A DNA stretch of 64,000 bases from JBBRHQ01 sp963840235 (lineage in GTDB: Bacteria; Actinomycetota; Thermoleophilia; Solirubrobacterales; 70-9): contig CAWIYC010000005.1 in assembly GCA_963840235.1 (NCBI GenBank), positions 62,001-126,000 on the forward strand, written 5' to 3'. Below the pieces are notes generated by a model. It was not told the origin of the DNA, searched no databases, and saw nothing but the letters and a program-made list of their open reading frames with translations. Made by a program: the position numbers and the translations under genes. This document shows, piece after piece, positions 41,472 to 49,533 of the stretch (positions within the stretch are counted from its first letter, which is position 1; each line of letters opens with the position of its first letter).

Positions 41472-42278
41472 CTACTTGATCGCCTGCAGGTCGGGGTTGG
41501 TCGCCAGCAGCGTCTGGGTGAAGACGTAGTTGAACGCGAACACCCCCATGAAGGCGATCACCACCGCCTCGTTGACGGCGCGGCCGACCCCGGCGGCGCC
41601 TCCGGACGCAGTCATCCCCTTGTAGGAGCAAACGACGGCGATGATCGCGCCGAACAGCGTGCACTTGACGACCGAGGCCCAGAGGTCGGTGACCGAGGCG
41701 TTGTTGAAGAGGGTGGCGAAGAAGCCGCCGAGCGGCTGGTTGTAGAGGAGCTCGGCGCCGATGCCGCCGGTGATCCCGAACAGCAGGGCGTAGACGTCGA
41801 GCAGGCCGGTGATCAGCATCAGCGCGAGGAAGCGGGGAACGACCAGGTTCTTGATCGGGTCCACCCCGAGCACCTGCAGCGCGTCCAGCTCCTCGCGGAT
41901 CTTGCGAGCGCCGAGGTCTGCTGTGATCGCGGTGCCGGCGACGCCGGCGACCACCACCGCGGTGACGAACGGCGCGAACTCGCGGATCGAGGCGAGGATG
42001 AAGAAGCCGCCGAGCCGGTCGAGCGCCCCGAACAGCGAGAGGAAGTTGGCCGCCTGAAGCCCGGGCGCGCCGAAGCCGAAGGCGATGCAGGAGATCATCA
42101 TCGGGAACCAGCAGAGCTGCAGGGCGAAAAGGAACTGGCCGATGAACTCGCCGCCGTAGGGGTAGGGAGGCCGGACCGCGGAGGAGAGCGTCTTCGCGGT
42201 CAGGATCATCATCTCGCCAACCTGCTCGAAGAGCGACTTGGCGGGTAGGAATGCCCTGTCGACCGCGGTTCTGACCAT
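41472..42278 (-). CDS. YrbE/MlaE-type permease A
   Basis: Integral membrane permease of 268 residues from ATG 42278, with GGGAGGAG 4-11 nt upstream. It has the MlaE core VVAGVAGTAITADLGARKIR, then EELDALQVLGVDP, and about five helices. First gene of the YrbE-YrbE-Mkl operon. The upstream 170-bp gap to the divergent lipoprotein gene must hold promoters for both; no clear -35/-10 pair is visible. It contains a short CCACCCCTCGGC match to the inverted repeat at 39287. Confidence 0.92.
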   Translation of the reverse strand: MVRTAVDRAFLPAKSLFEQVGEMMILTAKTLSSAVRPPYPYGGEFIGQFLFALQLCWFPMMISCIAFGFGAPGLQAANFLSLFGALDRLGGFFILASIREFAPFVTAVVVAGVAGTAITADLGARKIREELDALQVLGVDPIKNLVVPRFLALMLITGLLDVYALLFGITGGIGAELLYNQPLGGFFATLFNNASVTDLWASVVKCTLFGAIIAVVCSYKGMTASGGAAGVGRAVNEAVVIAFMGVFAFNYVFTQTLLATNPDLQAIK

Positions 42279-42447
42279 CTGCTCCTCCCGACGGGCACGC
42301 CGCCGATGCGGCGCTCCACCCGTCTCGGGCACAAGTCTATGCGATGGGTTGGCGGTCCGCCACCCCTCGGCCCGGCGACCGGGGCGGTGCGAATCGGCCG
42401 AGGACCCCGTTTGGAGGGGGAGGTCGGCGTGGTATGTTCCCGGCGCC

Positions 42448-43260
42448 TTGCGGAGGAGCGGTTTACACGCCCGAGGAGCCAGCCTTCGCATCGCCGGGGC
42501 GGTTCTCGTAAGCGGCGCGATGGCGGTCTTCCTTGCTGCCTGCGGCGGCGGCGGGGAGAGCCAGTTCTCGAACGAGGCCGCCGGCACCTACCGGGTCGAG
42601 GTTGTGGCGGCGAAGTTCCCGGCGCGCCAGCAGCTCGACCAGAACGCCTACCTGCGGATCGGCGTCCGCAACCGCGGCGAGAAGACGCTGCCGGCGATGG
42701 CGGTGACGATCACGATCGCCGGCAGGGAGGGCATCGAATCGGCGGCGCCGTTCTCGATCCGCGACCCGCAACCCGGCCTGTCGATTCCAGACCGGCCGGT
42801 CTGGATCCTGGCGGACACCTACCCGAGGATCGCCGGCGTCCCCGGCCCCGGCGGGGCCGAGACCTCGAACGACAAGACCTTCAACTTCGGCAAGCTGGAG
42901 CCGGGCGATGCCCGGATCGCCGTGTGGAAGCTGGGAGCGGTGAAGGCGGGCGACTACAAGCTCCGCTACCGGATCGAAGCCGGGCTGAGCGGCGAGCAGA
43001 AGGCCGTCAACGCAAACGGGGGCGGCATTCCGATCGGGACCTTCGCCGCCCGGATCATCGCCAAGCCCCAGCTGACCCGGATCAACTCCAAGGGGGAGAT
43101 AGTCCCGGTGCCGGCCGCTGCCACCGCCGCCGGCTCAACCGGCAGCGGGGGAACCACCGCCACCGCCACCAACCCCAACGCCACCTCCGGCCCGGCCGAC
43201 AGCGGCAGCGGCTCCTACCCGCCGTCCGGATCGCTGCCGCCCTCGGGCTCCGGCAACTAG
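42448..43260 (+). CDS. secreted lipoprotein, hypothetical
   Basis: Exported lipoprotein of about 270 residues. Start uncertain: TTG 42448 gives a 30-residue signal peptide ending in the lipobox FLAACGGGG; no ATG or GTG start gives a full signal. The mature protein has a beta-sandwich-like domain with YRVEVVAAKFPARQQLDQNA, AYLRIGVRNRGEKTLPAMAV and GDARIAVWKLGAVKAGDYKL, reminiscent of CARDB/DUF4352-type extracellular domains. The last 60 residues are a Gly/Ser/Pro/Thr linker with no fold. Followed by the first of six dehydrogenase paralogues. Confidence 0.7.
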   Translation: MRRSGLHARGASLRIAGAVLVSGAMAVFLAACGGGGESQFSNEAAGTYRVEVVAAKFPARQQLDQNAYLRIGVRNRGEKTLPAMAVTITIAGREGIESAAPFSIRDPQPGLSIPDRPVWILADTYPRIAGVPGPGGAETSNDKTFNFGKLEPGDARIAVWKLGAVKAGDYKLRYRIEAGLSGEQKAVNANGGGIPIGTFAARIIAKPQLTRINSKGEIVPVPAAATAAGSTGSGGTTATATNPNATSGPADSGSGSYPPSGSLPPSGSGN

Positions 43261-43306
43261 GCAAGCCGGCGGGCCGGGAGCCCGCGCCTGTCAAGGTGTG
43301 CGGCCG

Positions 43307-44473
43307 ATGCCGTCCCGCCTCGCCCCCACCCTCCTGCCGGCAATCCTGGTCTTTGCCGCGCTCGCCGGCGGCTGCGGGTCCTCCGGCTCGGAGGGGACCG
43401 GCGGCGGCGGCGGAGCGCAGAGCCCGAACCCTCCGAAGGGGGCGGCCGGGGGCGGCGGTCCGCCGAAGCTGACCAGTATCGGCGACTTCTCCCAGCCCGT
43501 CTACGTCGCCCAGCCTCCGGACGAGCGCAACACCCTCTTCGTGGTCGAGAAGACGGGAGCGATCCGCGTGGTCGAGGGCGGCCGGATCCGGCAGCAGCCC
43601 TTCCTCGACATCAGCGACCTGGTCTCGGCAGGATCCGAGCAGGGCCTGCTCTCGATGGCCTTCCCGCCTGACTACGCCGACAGCGGCCGCTTCTACGTCG
43701 ACTACACGAACGCGGACGGCGACACCCGGGTCGTCTCCTACCGGCGGTCCGCCGGGGACCCGCTGCAGGCCGACCCCGCCAGCGCCCGCGTCGTCCTGGC
43801 ACAGGACCAGCCCTACGAGAACCACAACGGTGGCCAGTTGCAGTTCGGGCCCGAGGGGGACCTCTACATCGGCTTCGGCGACGGCGGCTCTGCCGGCGAC
43901 CCGCACCGAAACGCACAGAACCCGAACACCCTGCTCGGCAAGATCGTCCGCATCGACCCCGCCGACCCCGGCGCCGGGCCCAGGATCTACGCCCTCGGCC
44001 TGCGCAACCCGTGGCGCTTCTCCTTCGACCGACCCACCGGGGCGCTGGCGATCGGCGACGTCGGCCAGGATCGATTCGAGGAGGTCGACTACGTCGCAGA
44101 TCCCAGGCCGGGGATGAACTTCGGCTGGTCGGCGTTCGAGGCAAACGCGCCCTTCAACACTGACGAGCAGGCGCCGGGAGCAATCCCGCCCGTGCTCAGT
44201 TACGGCCGCGCCGAGGGCTGCTCTGTGACCGGCGGCTACGTCGTCCGCGATCCGCGGCTGCCCGCCCTGCGGGGCCGCTACATCTACGGCGACTACTGCG
44301 CCGGGCAGCTGCGCGACTTCCTGCCGCCGGCGCGGCCGGGACAGAAGGCGAGCGAGGACCGGGCCCTGGGGCTCGAGGTGCCGCAGCTGACCTCCTTCGG
44401 GGAGGACTCGCGCGGGCGGATCTACGCCACCTCTCAGGCGGGACCGGTGTACCGGATCGATCCCTCCGGTTGA
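43307..44473 (+). CDS. glucose/sorbosone (PQQ-type) dehydrogenase paralogue 1, lipoprotein
   Basis: Exported six-bladed beta-propeller protein of 388 residues of the soluble aldose-dehydrogenase/HHIP-like family. It has a lipobox (ALAGGCGSSG), unlike the other copies. Family landmarks: NTLFVVEKTGAIRVVEG, GLLSMAFPPDYADSGRFYV, NHNGGQLQFGPEGDLYIGFG with the His and Ca2+-loop residues, LGLRNPWRFSFD, IGDVGQDRFEEVDY and GGYVVRDPRLPALRGRYIYG. Related enzymes oxidise aldose sugars with PQQ in the periplasm; no PQQ-biosynthesis gene is in the window. A GTG nine bases upstream is an alternative start. Confidence 0.88.
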   Translation: MPSRLAPTLLPAILVFAALAGGCGSSGSEGTGGGGGAQSPNPPKGAAGGGGPPKLTSIGDFSQPVYVAQPPDERNTLFVVEKTGAIRVVEGGRIRQQPFLDISDLVSAGSEQGLLSMAFPPDYADSGRFYVDYTNADGDTRVVSYRRSAGDPLQADPASARVVLAQDQPYENHNGGQLQFGPEGDLYIGFGDGGSAGDPHRNAQNPNTLLGKIVRIDPADPGAGPRIYALGLRNPWRFSFDRPTGALAIGDVGQDRFEEVDYVADPRPGMNFGWSAFEANAPFNTDEQAPGAIPPVLSYGRAEGCSVTGGYVVRDPRLPALRGRYIYGDYCAGQLRDFLPPARPGQKASEDRALGLEVPQLTSFGEDSRGRIYATSQAGPVYRIDPSG

Positions 44474-44567
44474 GTTCGCCGAAGCCCCGAGGAGGGGTCC
44501 CGCGCGATCCGAACCGCCTCCGCGCGGGTTAGGGGGACGGCAGACGCCTATTCTCCCCCGACTCACG

Positions 44568-45732
44568 ATGACCCGGGCCCGGAAAAGAGCAGCGATCGCG
44601 CTGGTGGCGCTGGTGGCGCTTGCTCTGGGTGCCCCCGCCGGGGCGGCCGGCGCCGTCAAGCTGCGCCGGATCGGGAACTTCGACCGGCCGGTCTACGTGA
44701 CCGGGGCGCCGGGGTTCGGCAAGCTGCTGTTCGTCGTCGAGCAGGCCGGCAGGGTCAGGGTTATCCGCAACGGGCGCCGGGTCGGGCACGCCTTCCTCAA
44801 CATCAGTCGCAGGGTCTCCTACGACGGCGGCGAGCGGGGGTTGCTCTCGATCGCCTTTCCCCCCGACTACCGGCGGACGCGGCGCTTCTACGTCTACTAC
44901 ACGGATAACAGCGGCGACATCCGTGTCGACGAGTTCAAGCGCCGCGGCCCGACCAGGGCGGCGCGAGGATCCCGCCGCACCGTGATCCGGATCCGCCACC
45001 GCGCCAACTCGAACCACAACGGTGGCCAGCTGCAGTTCCTCGGCCATCTCCTCTACCTCGGCAGTGGCGATGGCGGCTCCGGCGGTGACCCCCCGAACAA
45101 CGCCCAGGACAGGGGCAGCCTGCTGGGCAAGATCATCCGCATCGATCCACGCAACCCGCCCGGCCCCCGCGCCTACTCGGTCCCCCGGTCGAACCCGTTC
45201 GTCGGCCGGCGCGGGCGCAACGAGATCTTCAGCTTCGGCCTGCGCAACCCGTACCGCTTCTCCTTCGACCGCCGCAGGGCGGGGCGGCCCCGAATCGCGA
45301 TCGGCGACGTCGGGCAGGGCCGCTTCGAGGAGATCGACTACGAGACGGTGGGCGCTGCCAACGGGGCCAACTTCGGCTGGGACGCCTTCGAGGGGTTCCG
45401 CCGCTACACCGACGAGAACAGCGGCACCCCGGATCCCGGCGGGACGACTAAACCGATCTTCGCCTACAGCCACAACAGCGGCGGCTGCGCGGTGATCGGC
45501 GGTTACGTCGTCCGCGACCGTCGCCTGCGCGGGACTGCGGGGCCGCTATCTCTACACGGACAACTGCCAGGGAGGGCTGCGGAGCCTGCCCTCCCGGTTG
45601 GGCCGGGTGCGACGCAGCCGCAGCCTCGGCGTCTCGGTCGATTCACCCAGCTCTTTCGGCGAGGACAGCCGCGGCCGGCTCTACGTCACCTCCCTCTCCG
45701 GGCCCGTCTTCAGACTGGTGCAGCGCCGGTAG
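44568..45732 (+). pseudogene. glucose/sorbosone dehydrogenase paralogue 2, frameshifted
   Basis: Starts at ATG 44568 with a Sec signal peptide (LVALALGAPAGAAGA). It encodes NHNGGQLQFLGHLLYLGSGD, FGLRNPYRFSFD and IGDVGQGRFEEIDY normally as far as GGYVVRDRRLRG. There a GGG run (45531-45533) replaces the GG found in paralogue 3, shifting the frame by +1. In the other frame the expected end continues (RGRYLYTDNCQGGLRS ... GPVFRLVQRR, stop 45730-45732). In the shifted frame translation runs on, without a stop, into paralogue 3. A sequencing error, a recent mutation or programmed frameshifting are all possible. Confidence 0.85.
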
Positions 45733-45833
45733 GCGCGACCGAGAATGGGACTTTTCTCGTACCAAGGGGCCGGGGAAAGACTGGAAGACTGGCAGGGAGG
45801 GGCCGGGGGGACCTCGGAGTTCCGCGCATCGAG

Positions 45834-47006
45834 ATGATCGGCCGAAGCAGAACAACCCTGATCGCGCTCATGGTCCTGGGCGCGCTCGCCGCCGCACTCC
45901 CGGTCTCCGCCGGCGCCGCGGTGGAGCTGAAGCCGGTCGGCCAGTTCGAGCGGCCCACCTACGTCGCCGGGACCGCGGGGGCGCCCCGGCTGCTGTTCGT
46001 GGTCGAGCAGGCGGGGCGGATCGAGGTCGTCCGGCGTGGCCACCGCCTGCCCCAGCCGTTCCTCGACATCAGCGACCTGGTCGGCTTCGACTGGGGCGAG
46101 CGCGGCCTGCTCTCGATGGCCTTCCCTCCCGACTACCGGGCCAGCCGCCGCTTCTACGTCTACTACACCAACCACAACGGCAATCTCTGCGTGGACGAGT
46201 TCCTGCGCAGCCGCCACGACCCGACCCGCGCCCTCGCCTCGACCCGGCGGCGGGTGATCACCATCCCCCACCCCAACTTCCCCAACCACAACGGTGGCCA
46301 GCTGCAGTTCCTCGGCAACCTGCTCTACCTCGGCACCGGCGACGGCGGCAGCGGCGGCGATCCGCACAACAACGCCCAGGACAAGGCGAGCCTGCTTGGC
46401 AAGCTGATCCGGATCGATCCCCGGACCCCCCCGAAGCGGAGAAGCGGCTACTCGGTGCCGCCGTCGAATCCGTTCACGGGCCGCACCGGGCTGGACCCGA
46501 TATTCAGCTACGGCCTGCGCAACCCCTATCGTTTCTCCTTCGACCTGGTCAGCTCGGCCAGGCCAAGGATCGTGATCGCAGATGTCGGCCAGGGCTCCTA
46601 CGAAGAGATCGACTACGAAACCGTCGGGGGCGCGTCAGGCGCCAACTTCGGCTGGGACGCCTTCGAGGGCTTCGGCCTCTACAGCGGCGACTGGAGCGGC
46701 ACCCCGAATCCCGGGGGGACGACCAAACCGATCTTCACCTACGACCACAGCGACGGCCGATGCGCGGTGATCGGCGGCTACGTCGTCCGCGACCCTCGCC
46801 TGCGCGGACTGCGAGGGCGCTACGTCTACACCGACGCCTGCGACGGCCGGCTGCGCAGCTTCCGGCCACGGCTTGGCAGGGCGAGCGGCGACCACCCGGT
46901 CGGGGCATCGGTCAGCGCCCCGGGCTCCTTCGGCGAGGACGCCTACGGCCGCCTCTACGTCACCTCCCTGCTCGGGCCGGTCTACCGGCTGGTCCAGCGC
47001 GGGTGA
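45834..47006 (+). CDS. glucose/sorbosone dehydrogenase paralogue 3
   Basis: Secreted beta-propeller protein of 390 residues from ATG 45834 with a Sec signal peptide (LGALAAALPVSAGAAVE). All landmarks are present: RLLFVVEQAGRIEVVRRG, GLLSMAFPPDYRASRRFYVY, NHNGGQLQFLGNLLYLGTGD, YGLRNPYRFSFDLV, IADVGQGSYEEIDY and GGYVVRDPRLRGLRGRYVY. It shares a 193-bp identical block (46119-46311) with paralogue 4. Its TGA overlaps the GTG of paralogue 4. Upstream is the 100-bp gap after the frameshifted paralogue 2. Confidence 0.88.
   Translation: MIGRSRTTLIALMVLGALAAALPVSAGAAVELKPVGQFERPTYVAGTAGAPRLLFVVEQAGRIEVVRRGHRLPQPFLDISDLVGFDWGERGLLSMAFPPDYRASRRFYVYYTNHNGNLCVDEFLRSRHDPTRALASTRRRVITIPHPNFPNHNGGQLQFLGNLLYLGTGDGGSGGDPHNNAQDKASLLGKLIRIDPRTPPKRRSGYSVPPSNPFTGRTGLDPIFSYGLRNPYRFSFDLVSSARPRIVIADVGQGSYEEIDYETVGGASGANFGWDAFEGFGLYSGDWSGTPNPGGTTKPIFTYDHSDGRCAVIGGYVVRDPRLRGLRGRYVYTDACDGRLRSFRPRLGRASGDHPVGASVSAPGSFGEDAYGRLYVTSLLGPVYRLVQRG
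46119..46311 (+). repeat. 193-bp block identical to 47300-47492
   Basis: From GCCTTCCCTCCCGACTACCG to GGCCAGCTGCAGTTCC every base matches the second block, while bases on both sides differ (for example GATG versus GGTC before it and CTCGG versus CACGG after it). It encodes the region from AFPPDYRASRR to NHNGGQLQF in paralogues 3 and 4. Confidence 0.95.
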
Positions 47007-48193
47007 GGATCCGCCCGGCGCTGGTGGCGGCCGGGTTGGCGCTGCTCGCGATCCCGGCGGCGGCCGCGGCGCGGGGCCCGATCGGCGACGGTGCCGGCGG
47101 GGCCCGGCTGAACCGGGTGGGCAGCTTCGACCAGCCGGTCTACGTCGCCGGCGCCCGCGCCTACCCGAAGCTGCTGTTCGTGGTCGAGCGCCCGGGGGCG
47201 ATCCGGGTCGTCCGCCGTGGCAGGACCCTGGCGCGGCCCTTCCTCGATATCACCGGGCTGGTCGAGAGCGAGTACGTCGAGCGCGGCCTGCTCTCGGTCG
47301 CCTTCCCTCCCGACTACCGGGCCAGCCGCCGCTTCTACGTCTACTACACCAACCACAACGGCAATCTCTGCGTGGACGAGTTCCTGCGCAGCCGCCACGA
47401 CCCGACCCGCGCCCTCGCCTCGACCCGGCGGCGGGTGATCACCATCCCCCACCCCAACTTCCCCAACCACAACGGTGGCCAGCTGCAGTTCCACGGACAT
47501 GAGCTCTTCATCGGCACGGGTGACGGTGGGCTGGGAGGCGATGTTCTCAACAACGCCCAGAACACCGAGTCGCTCCTCGGCAAGCTGCTGCGGATCGACC
47601 CGCGCCGGTCGAACAGCGGCCGGCCCTACCGGGTGCCGGCCTCGAATCCCTTCGTCGGCCGGGCCGGGCGCGACGAGGTATTCAGCTACGGGCTGCGAAA
47701 CCCCTACCGCTTCAGCATCGAGGACGTCGCCGGTGGGCCGGACCGGATCGTGACCGGGGACGTCGGCCAGAACCGCTTCGAGGAGGTCGACTACGAGACC
47801 CTGCCGGGAGCCCGCGGCGCCAACTTCGGCTGGGACGCCTGGGAGGGCTTCGAGCTCTATGACTGCGGCGATCCGGCCTGTCCCCTCGACGGGACTCCCG
47901 ACCCGGGCGGCACGTCGCCACCGGTGCTCGCCTACGACCACAGCCGCGGATGCGCCGTCACCGGCGGTTACGTGGTCCGCGACCCGGCGCTGGGCTCGCT
48001 GCTCGGCCGCTACCTCTACGCCGACTACTGCCAGGGCGACCTGCGGAGCTTCGTCCCCCGCCTCGGCGGCGCCACCGGCGACCTCGCCCTCGGCCTCCAC
48101 GTTGACCACCTGAGCTCTTTCGGAGAGACGCCGTCGGGGCGGGTCTACGTCTGCTCGCTCGACGGAAACGTCTACCGCCTGGCCCCGCGCTGA
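47003..48193 (+). CDS. glucose/sorbosone dehydrogenase paralogue 4
   Basis: Secreted beta-propeller protein of 396 residues from GTG 47003, overlapping paralogue 3 by 4 nt. Signal peptide ALVAAGLALLAIPAAAAARG. Landmarks include KLLFVVERPGAIRVVRRG, NHNGGQLQFHGHELFIGTGD, YGLRNPYRFSIED, TGDVGQNRFEEVDY and GGYVVRDPALGSLLGRYLY. Two extra Cys (YDCGDPACPLDG) form a probable disulfide loop near residue 290, also seen in paralogues 5 and 6. It carries the second copy of the 193-bp identical block (47300-47492). Confidence 0.88.
   Translation: MRIRPALVAAGLALLAIPAAAAARGPIGDGAGGARLNRVGSFDQPVYVAGARAYPKLLFVVERPGAIRVVRRGRTLARPFLDITGLVESEYVERGLLSVAFPPDYRASRRFYVYYTNHNGNLCVDEFLRSRHDPTRALASTRRRVITIPHPNFPNHNGGQLQFHGHELFIGTGDGGLGGDVLNNAQNTESLLGKLLRIDPRRSNSGRPYRVPASNPFVGRAGRDEVFSYGLRNPYRFSIEDVAGGPDRIVTGDVGQNRFEEVDYETLPGARGANFGWDAWEGFELYDCGDPACPLDGTPDPGGTSPPVLAYDHSRGCAVTGGYVVRDPALGSLLGRYLYADYCQGDLRSFVPRLGGATGDLALGLHVDHLSSFGETPSGRVYVCSLDGNVYRLAPR
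47300..47492 (+). repeat. 193-bp block identical to 46119-46311
   Basis: Second copy of the identical block, 1181 bp downstream of the first, in direct orientation. Paralogues 3 and 4 are clearly diverged outside the block, so recent exchange rather than shared constraint explains perfect third-position identity. Confidence 0.95.
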
Positions 48194-48227
48194 GGGCGTT
48201 GGCGGCGGCGGGGGCGGTGGGCCTGCG

Positions 48228-49481
48228 GTGATCCTGCGCAGGAGGATGCTGGGGGGGCTGGCGGCGCTGCTGGCGCTCTCCGTCGCCGGCCCGGCCGCCG
48301 GCGCGAACGCGGGCACCGGGGTCGCCCTGGAGAAGGTCGGCACATTCCAGAGCCCCAACTACGTCACCTCCGCGCCCGGCTTCCCGCACCTGCTGTTCGT
48401 GGTCGAGCGCAAGGGGCGGATCGCCGTGCTGCGCGACGGCAAGATCCTTCCCCGACCCTTCCTCGACATCTCCCGCCAGGTGACCACCGAGCCGGACAAG
48501 CAAGGCCTGATCGGGCTTGCCTTCCCGCCCGATTACGCCGAGAGCCACCGCTTCTACGTCCAGTACGCGGACCGGGCCGGCGACCTGCGGATCGAGGAGT
48601 ACTCGCGGCGGACGCCGACCTTCGCGCCGCCCTCCTCGCAGCGAACGTTGCTGACGATCCCCGGGGTGGACGGCTACTTCAACCACAACGGCGGGCAGCT
48701 TCAGTTCCGCGGCCGCTACCTCTACTCCGCGGTCGGCGACGGCGCCGACCCGGGCGACGTCTACAACTTCGCCCAGAACCTGGAAAGCCTTCGCGGCAAG
48801 ATCCTCCGGCTCGACCCCCGCCCCTCCAAAGGCGGCATGCCATTCCGGGTGCCCCGCTCCAATCCCTTCGTCGGCGTCCCCGGCCTCGACCTGATCTACA
48901 GCTACGGGCTGCGCAACCCGTTCCGCTTCTCTTTCGAGCGGGTCCCCCACGGCCCGGGCCGGATCCTGATCGCCGACGTCGGCCAGGGCCGCTACGAGGA
49001 GATCAATGCGACCACGGTCGCCGGCGCCAGGGGAGCAAACTTCGGCTGGGACATCTTCGAAGGGCCATGGCCCTACAGCGCGGTCTGGCCGCCCGACGCC
49101 CCCTGCGGCGACCTCTGCCCCAACTCCGGCACTCCCGATCCGGGCGGAACCGTGCCGCCGATCAAGACGCTCACCCACGAGAACTTCTGCGCGGTGATCG
49201 GCGGCTACGTGGTTCGCGACCCTGCGCTTCCGTGGCTGCGCGGCCGCTACCTCTACGGCGACTTCTGCTCGGGCAGGATCCGCAGCCTCGTCCCCGTCCT
49301 CACCCCCCCAGCCGACGACGACTCCGGCATCGGCGCCGGGCTTCCCAGCGGCCCCCGCGGCTTTCCCTCGCTGACCTCGTTCGGCCTCGACGCGGAGAAC
49401 CACATCTATGTCACCAGCGGCAACGGCCCTGTCTACCGGCTGGTTCCGCGCGACTCCAACAGGGGCTCGGCAGCGCAGTAG
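48228..49481 (+). CDS. glucose/sorbosone dehydrogenase paralogue 5
   Basis: Secreted beta-propeller protein of 417 residues from GTG 48228 (ATG 48246 also possible). Signal peptide MLGGLAALLALSVAGPAAGA. Landmarks are HLLFVVERKGRIAVLRDG, NHNGGQLQFRGRYLYSAVGD, YGLRNPFRFSFERV, IADVGQGRYEEINA and GGYVVRDPALPWLRGRYLYG. The Ca2+-loop segment reads DGADPGDVYNFAQNLESLRG, as in paralogue 6, and differs from copies 1-4 (GDGGSGGDP...NAQ). The C-terminus is longer, with a Gly/Pro insertion. An aldehyde dehydrogenase gene follows 52 bp later. Confidence 0.88.
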   Translation: MILRRRMLGGLAALLALSVAGPAAGANAGTGVALEKVGTFQSPNYVTSAPGFPHLLFVVERKGRIAVLRDGKILPRPFLDISRQVTTEPDKQGLIGLAFPPDYAESHRFYVQYADRAGDLRIEEYSRRTPTFAPPSSQRTLLTIPGVDGYFNHNGGQLQFRGRYLYSAVGDGADPGDVYNFAQNLESLRGKILRLDPRPSKGGMPFRVPRSNPFVGVPGLDLIYSYGLRNPFRFSFERVPHGPGRILIADVGQGRYEEINATTVAGARGANFGWDIFEGPWPYSAVWPPDAPCGDLCPNSGTPDPGGTVPPIKTLTHENFCAVIGGYVVRDPALPWLRGRYLYGDFCSGRIRSLVPVLTPPADDDSGIGAGLPSGPRGFPSLTSFGLDAENHIYVTSGNGPVYRLVPRDSNRGSAAQ

Positions 49482-49533
49482 AGTCTGGTCTCCGAGCCGG
49501 CGATAAGCAGCAAGCGAGCGAAGGAGAGCGACG

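Noticed and set aside
44568..47006. An apparent 812-residue fusion of two dehydrogenases
   Set aside because: The join depends on one extra G at 45531-45533; the original frame gives the conserved C-terminus of paralogue 2, so a natural fusion is unlikely.
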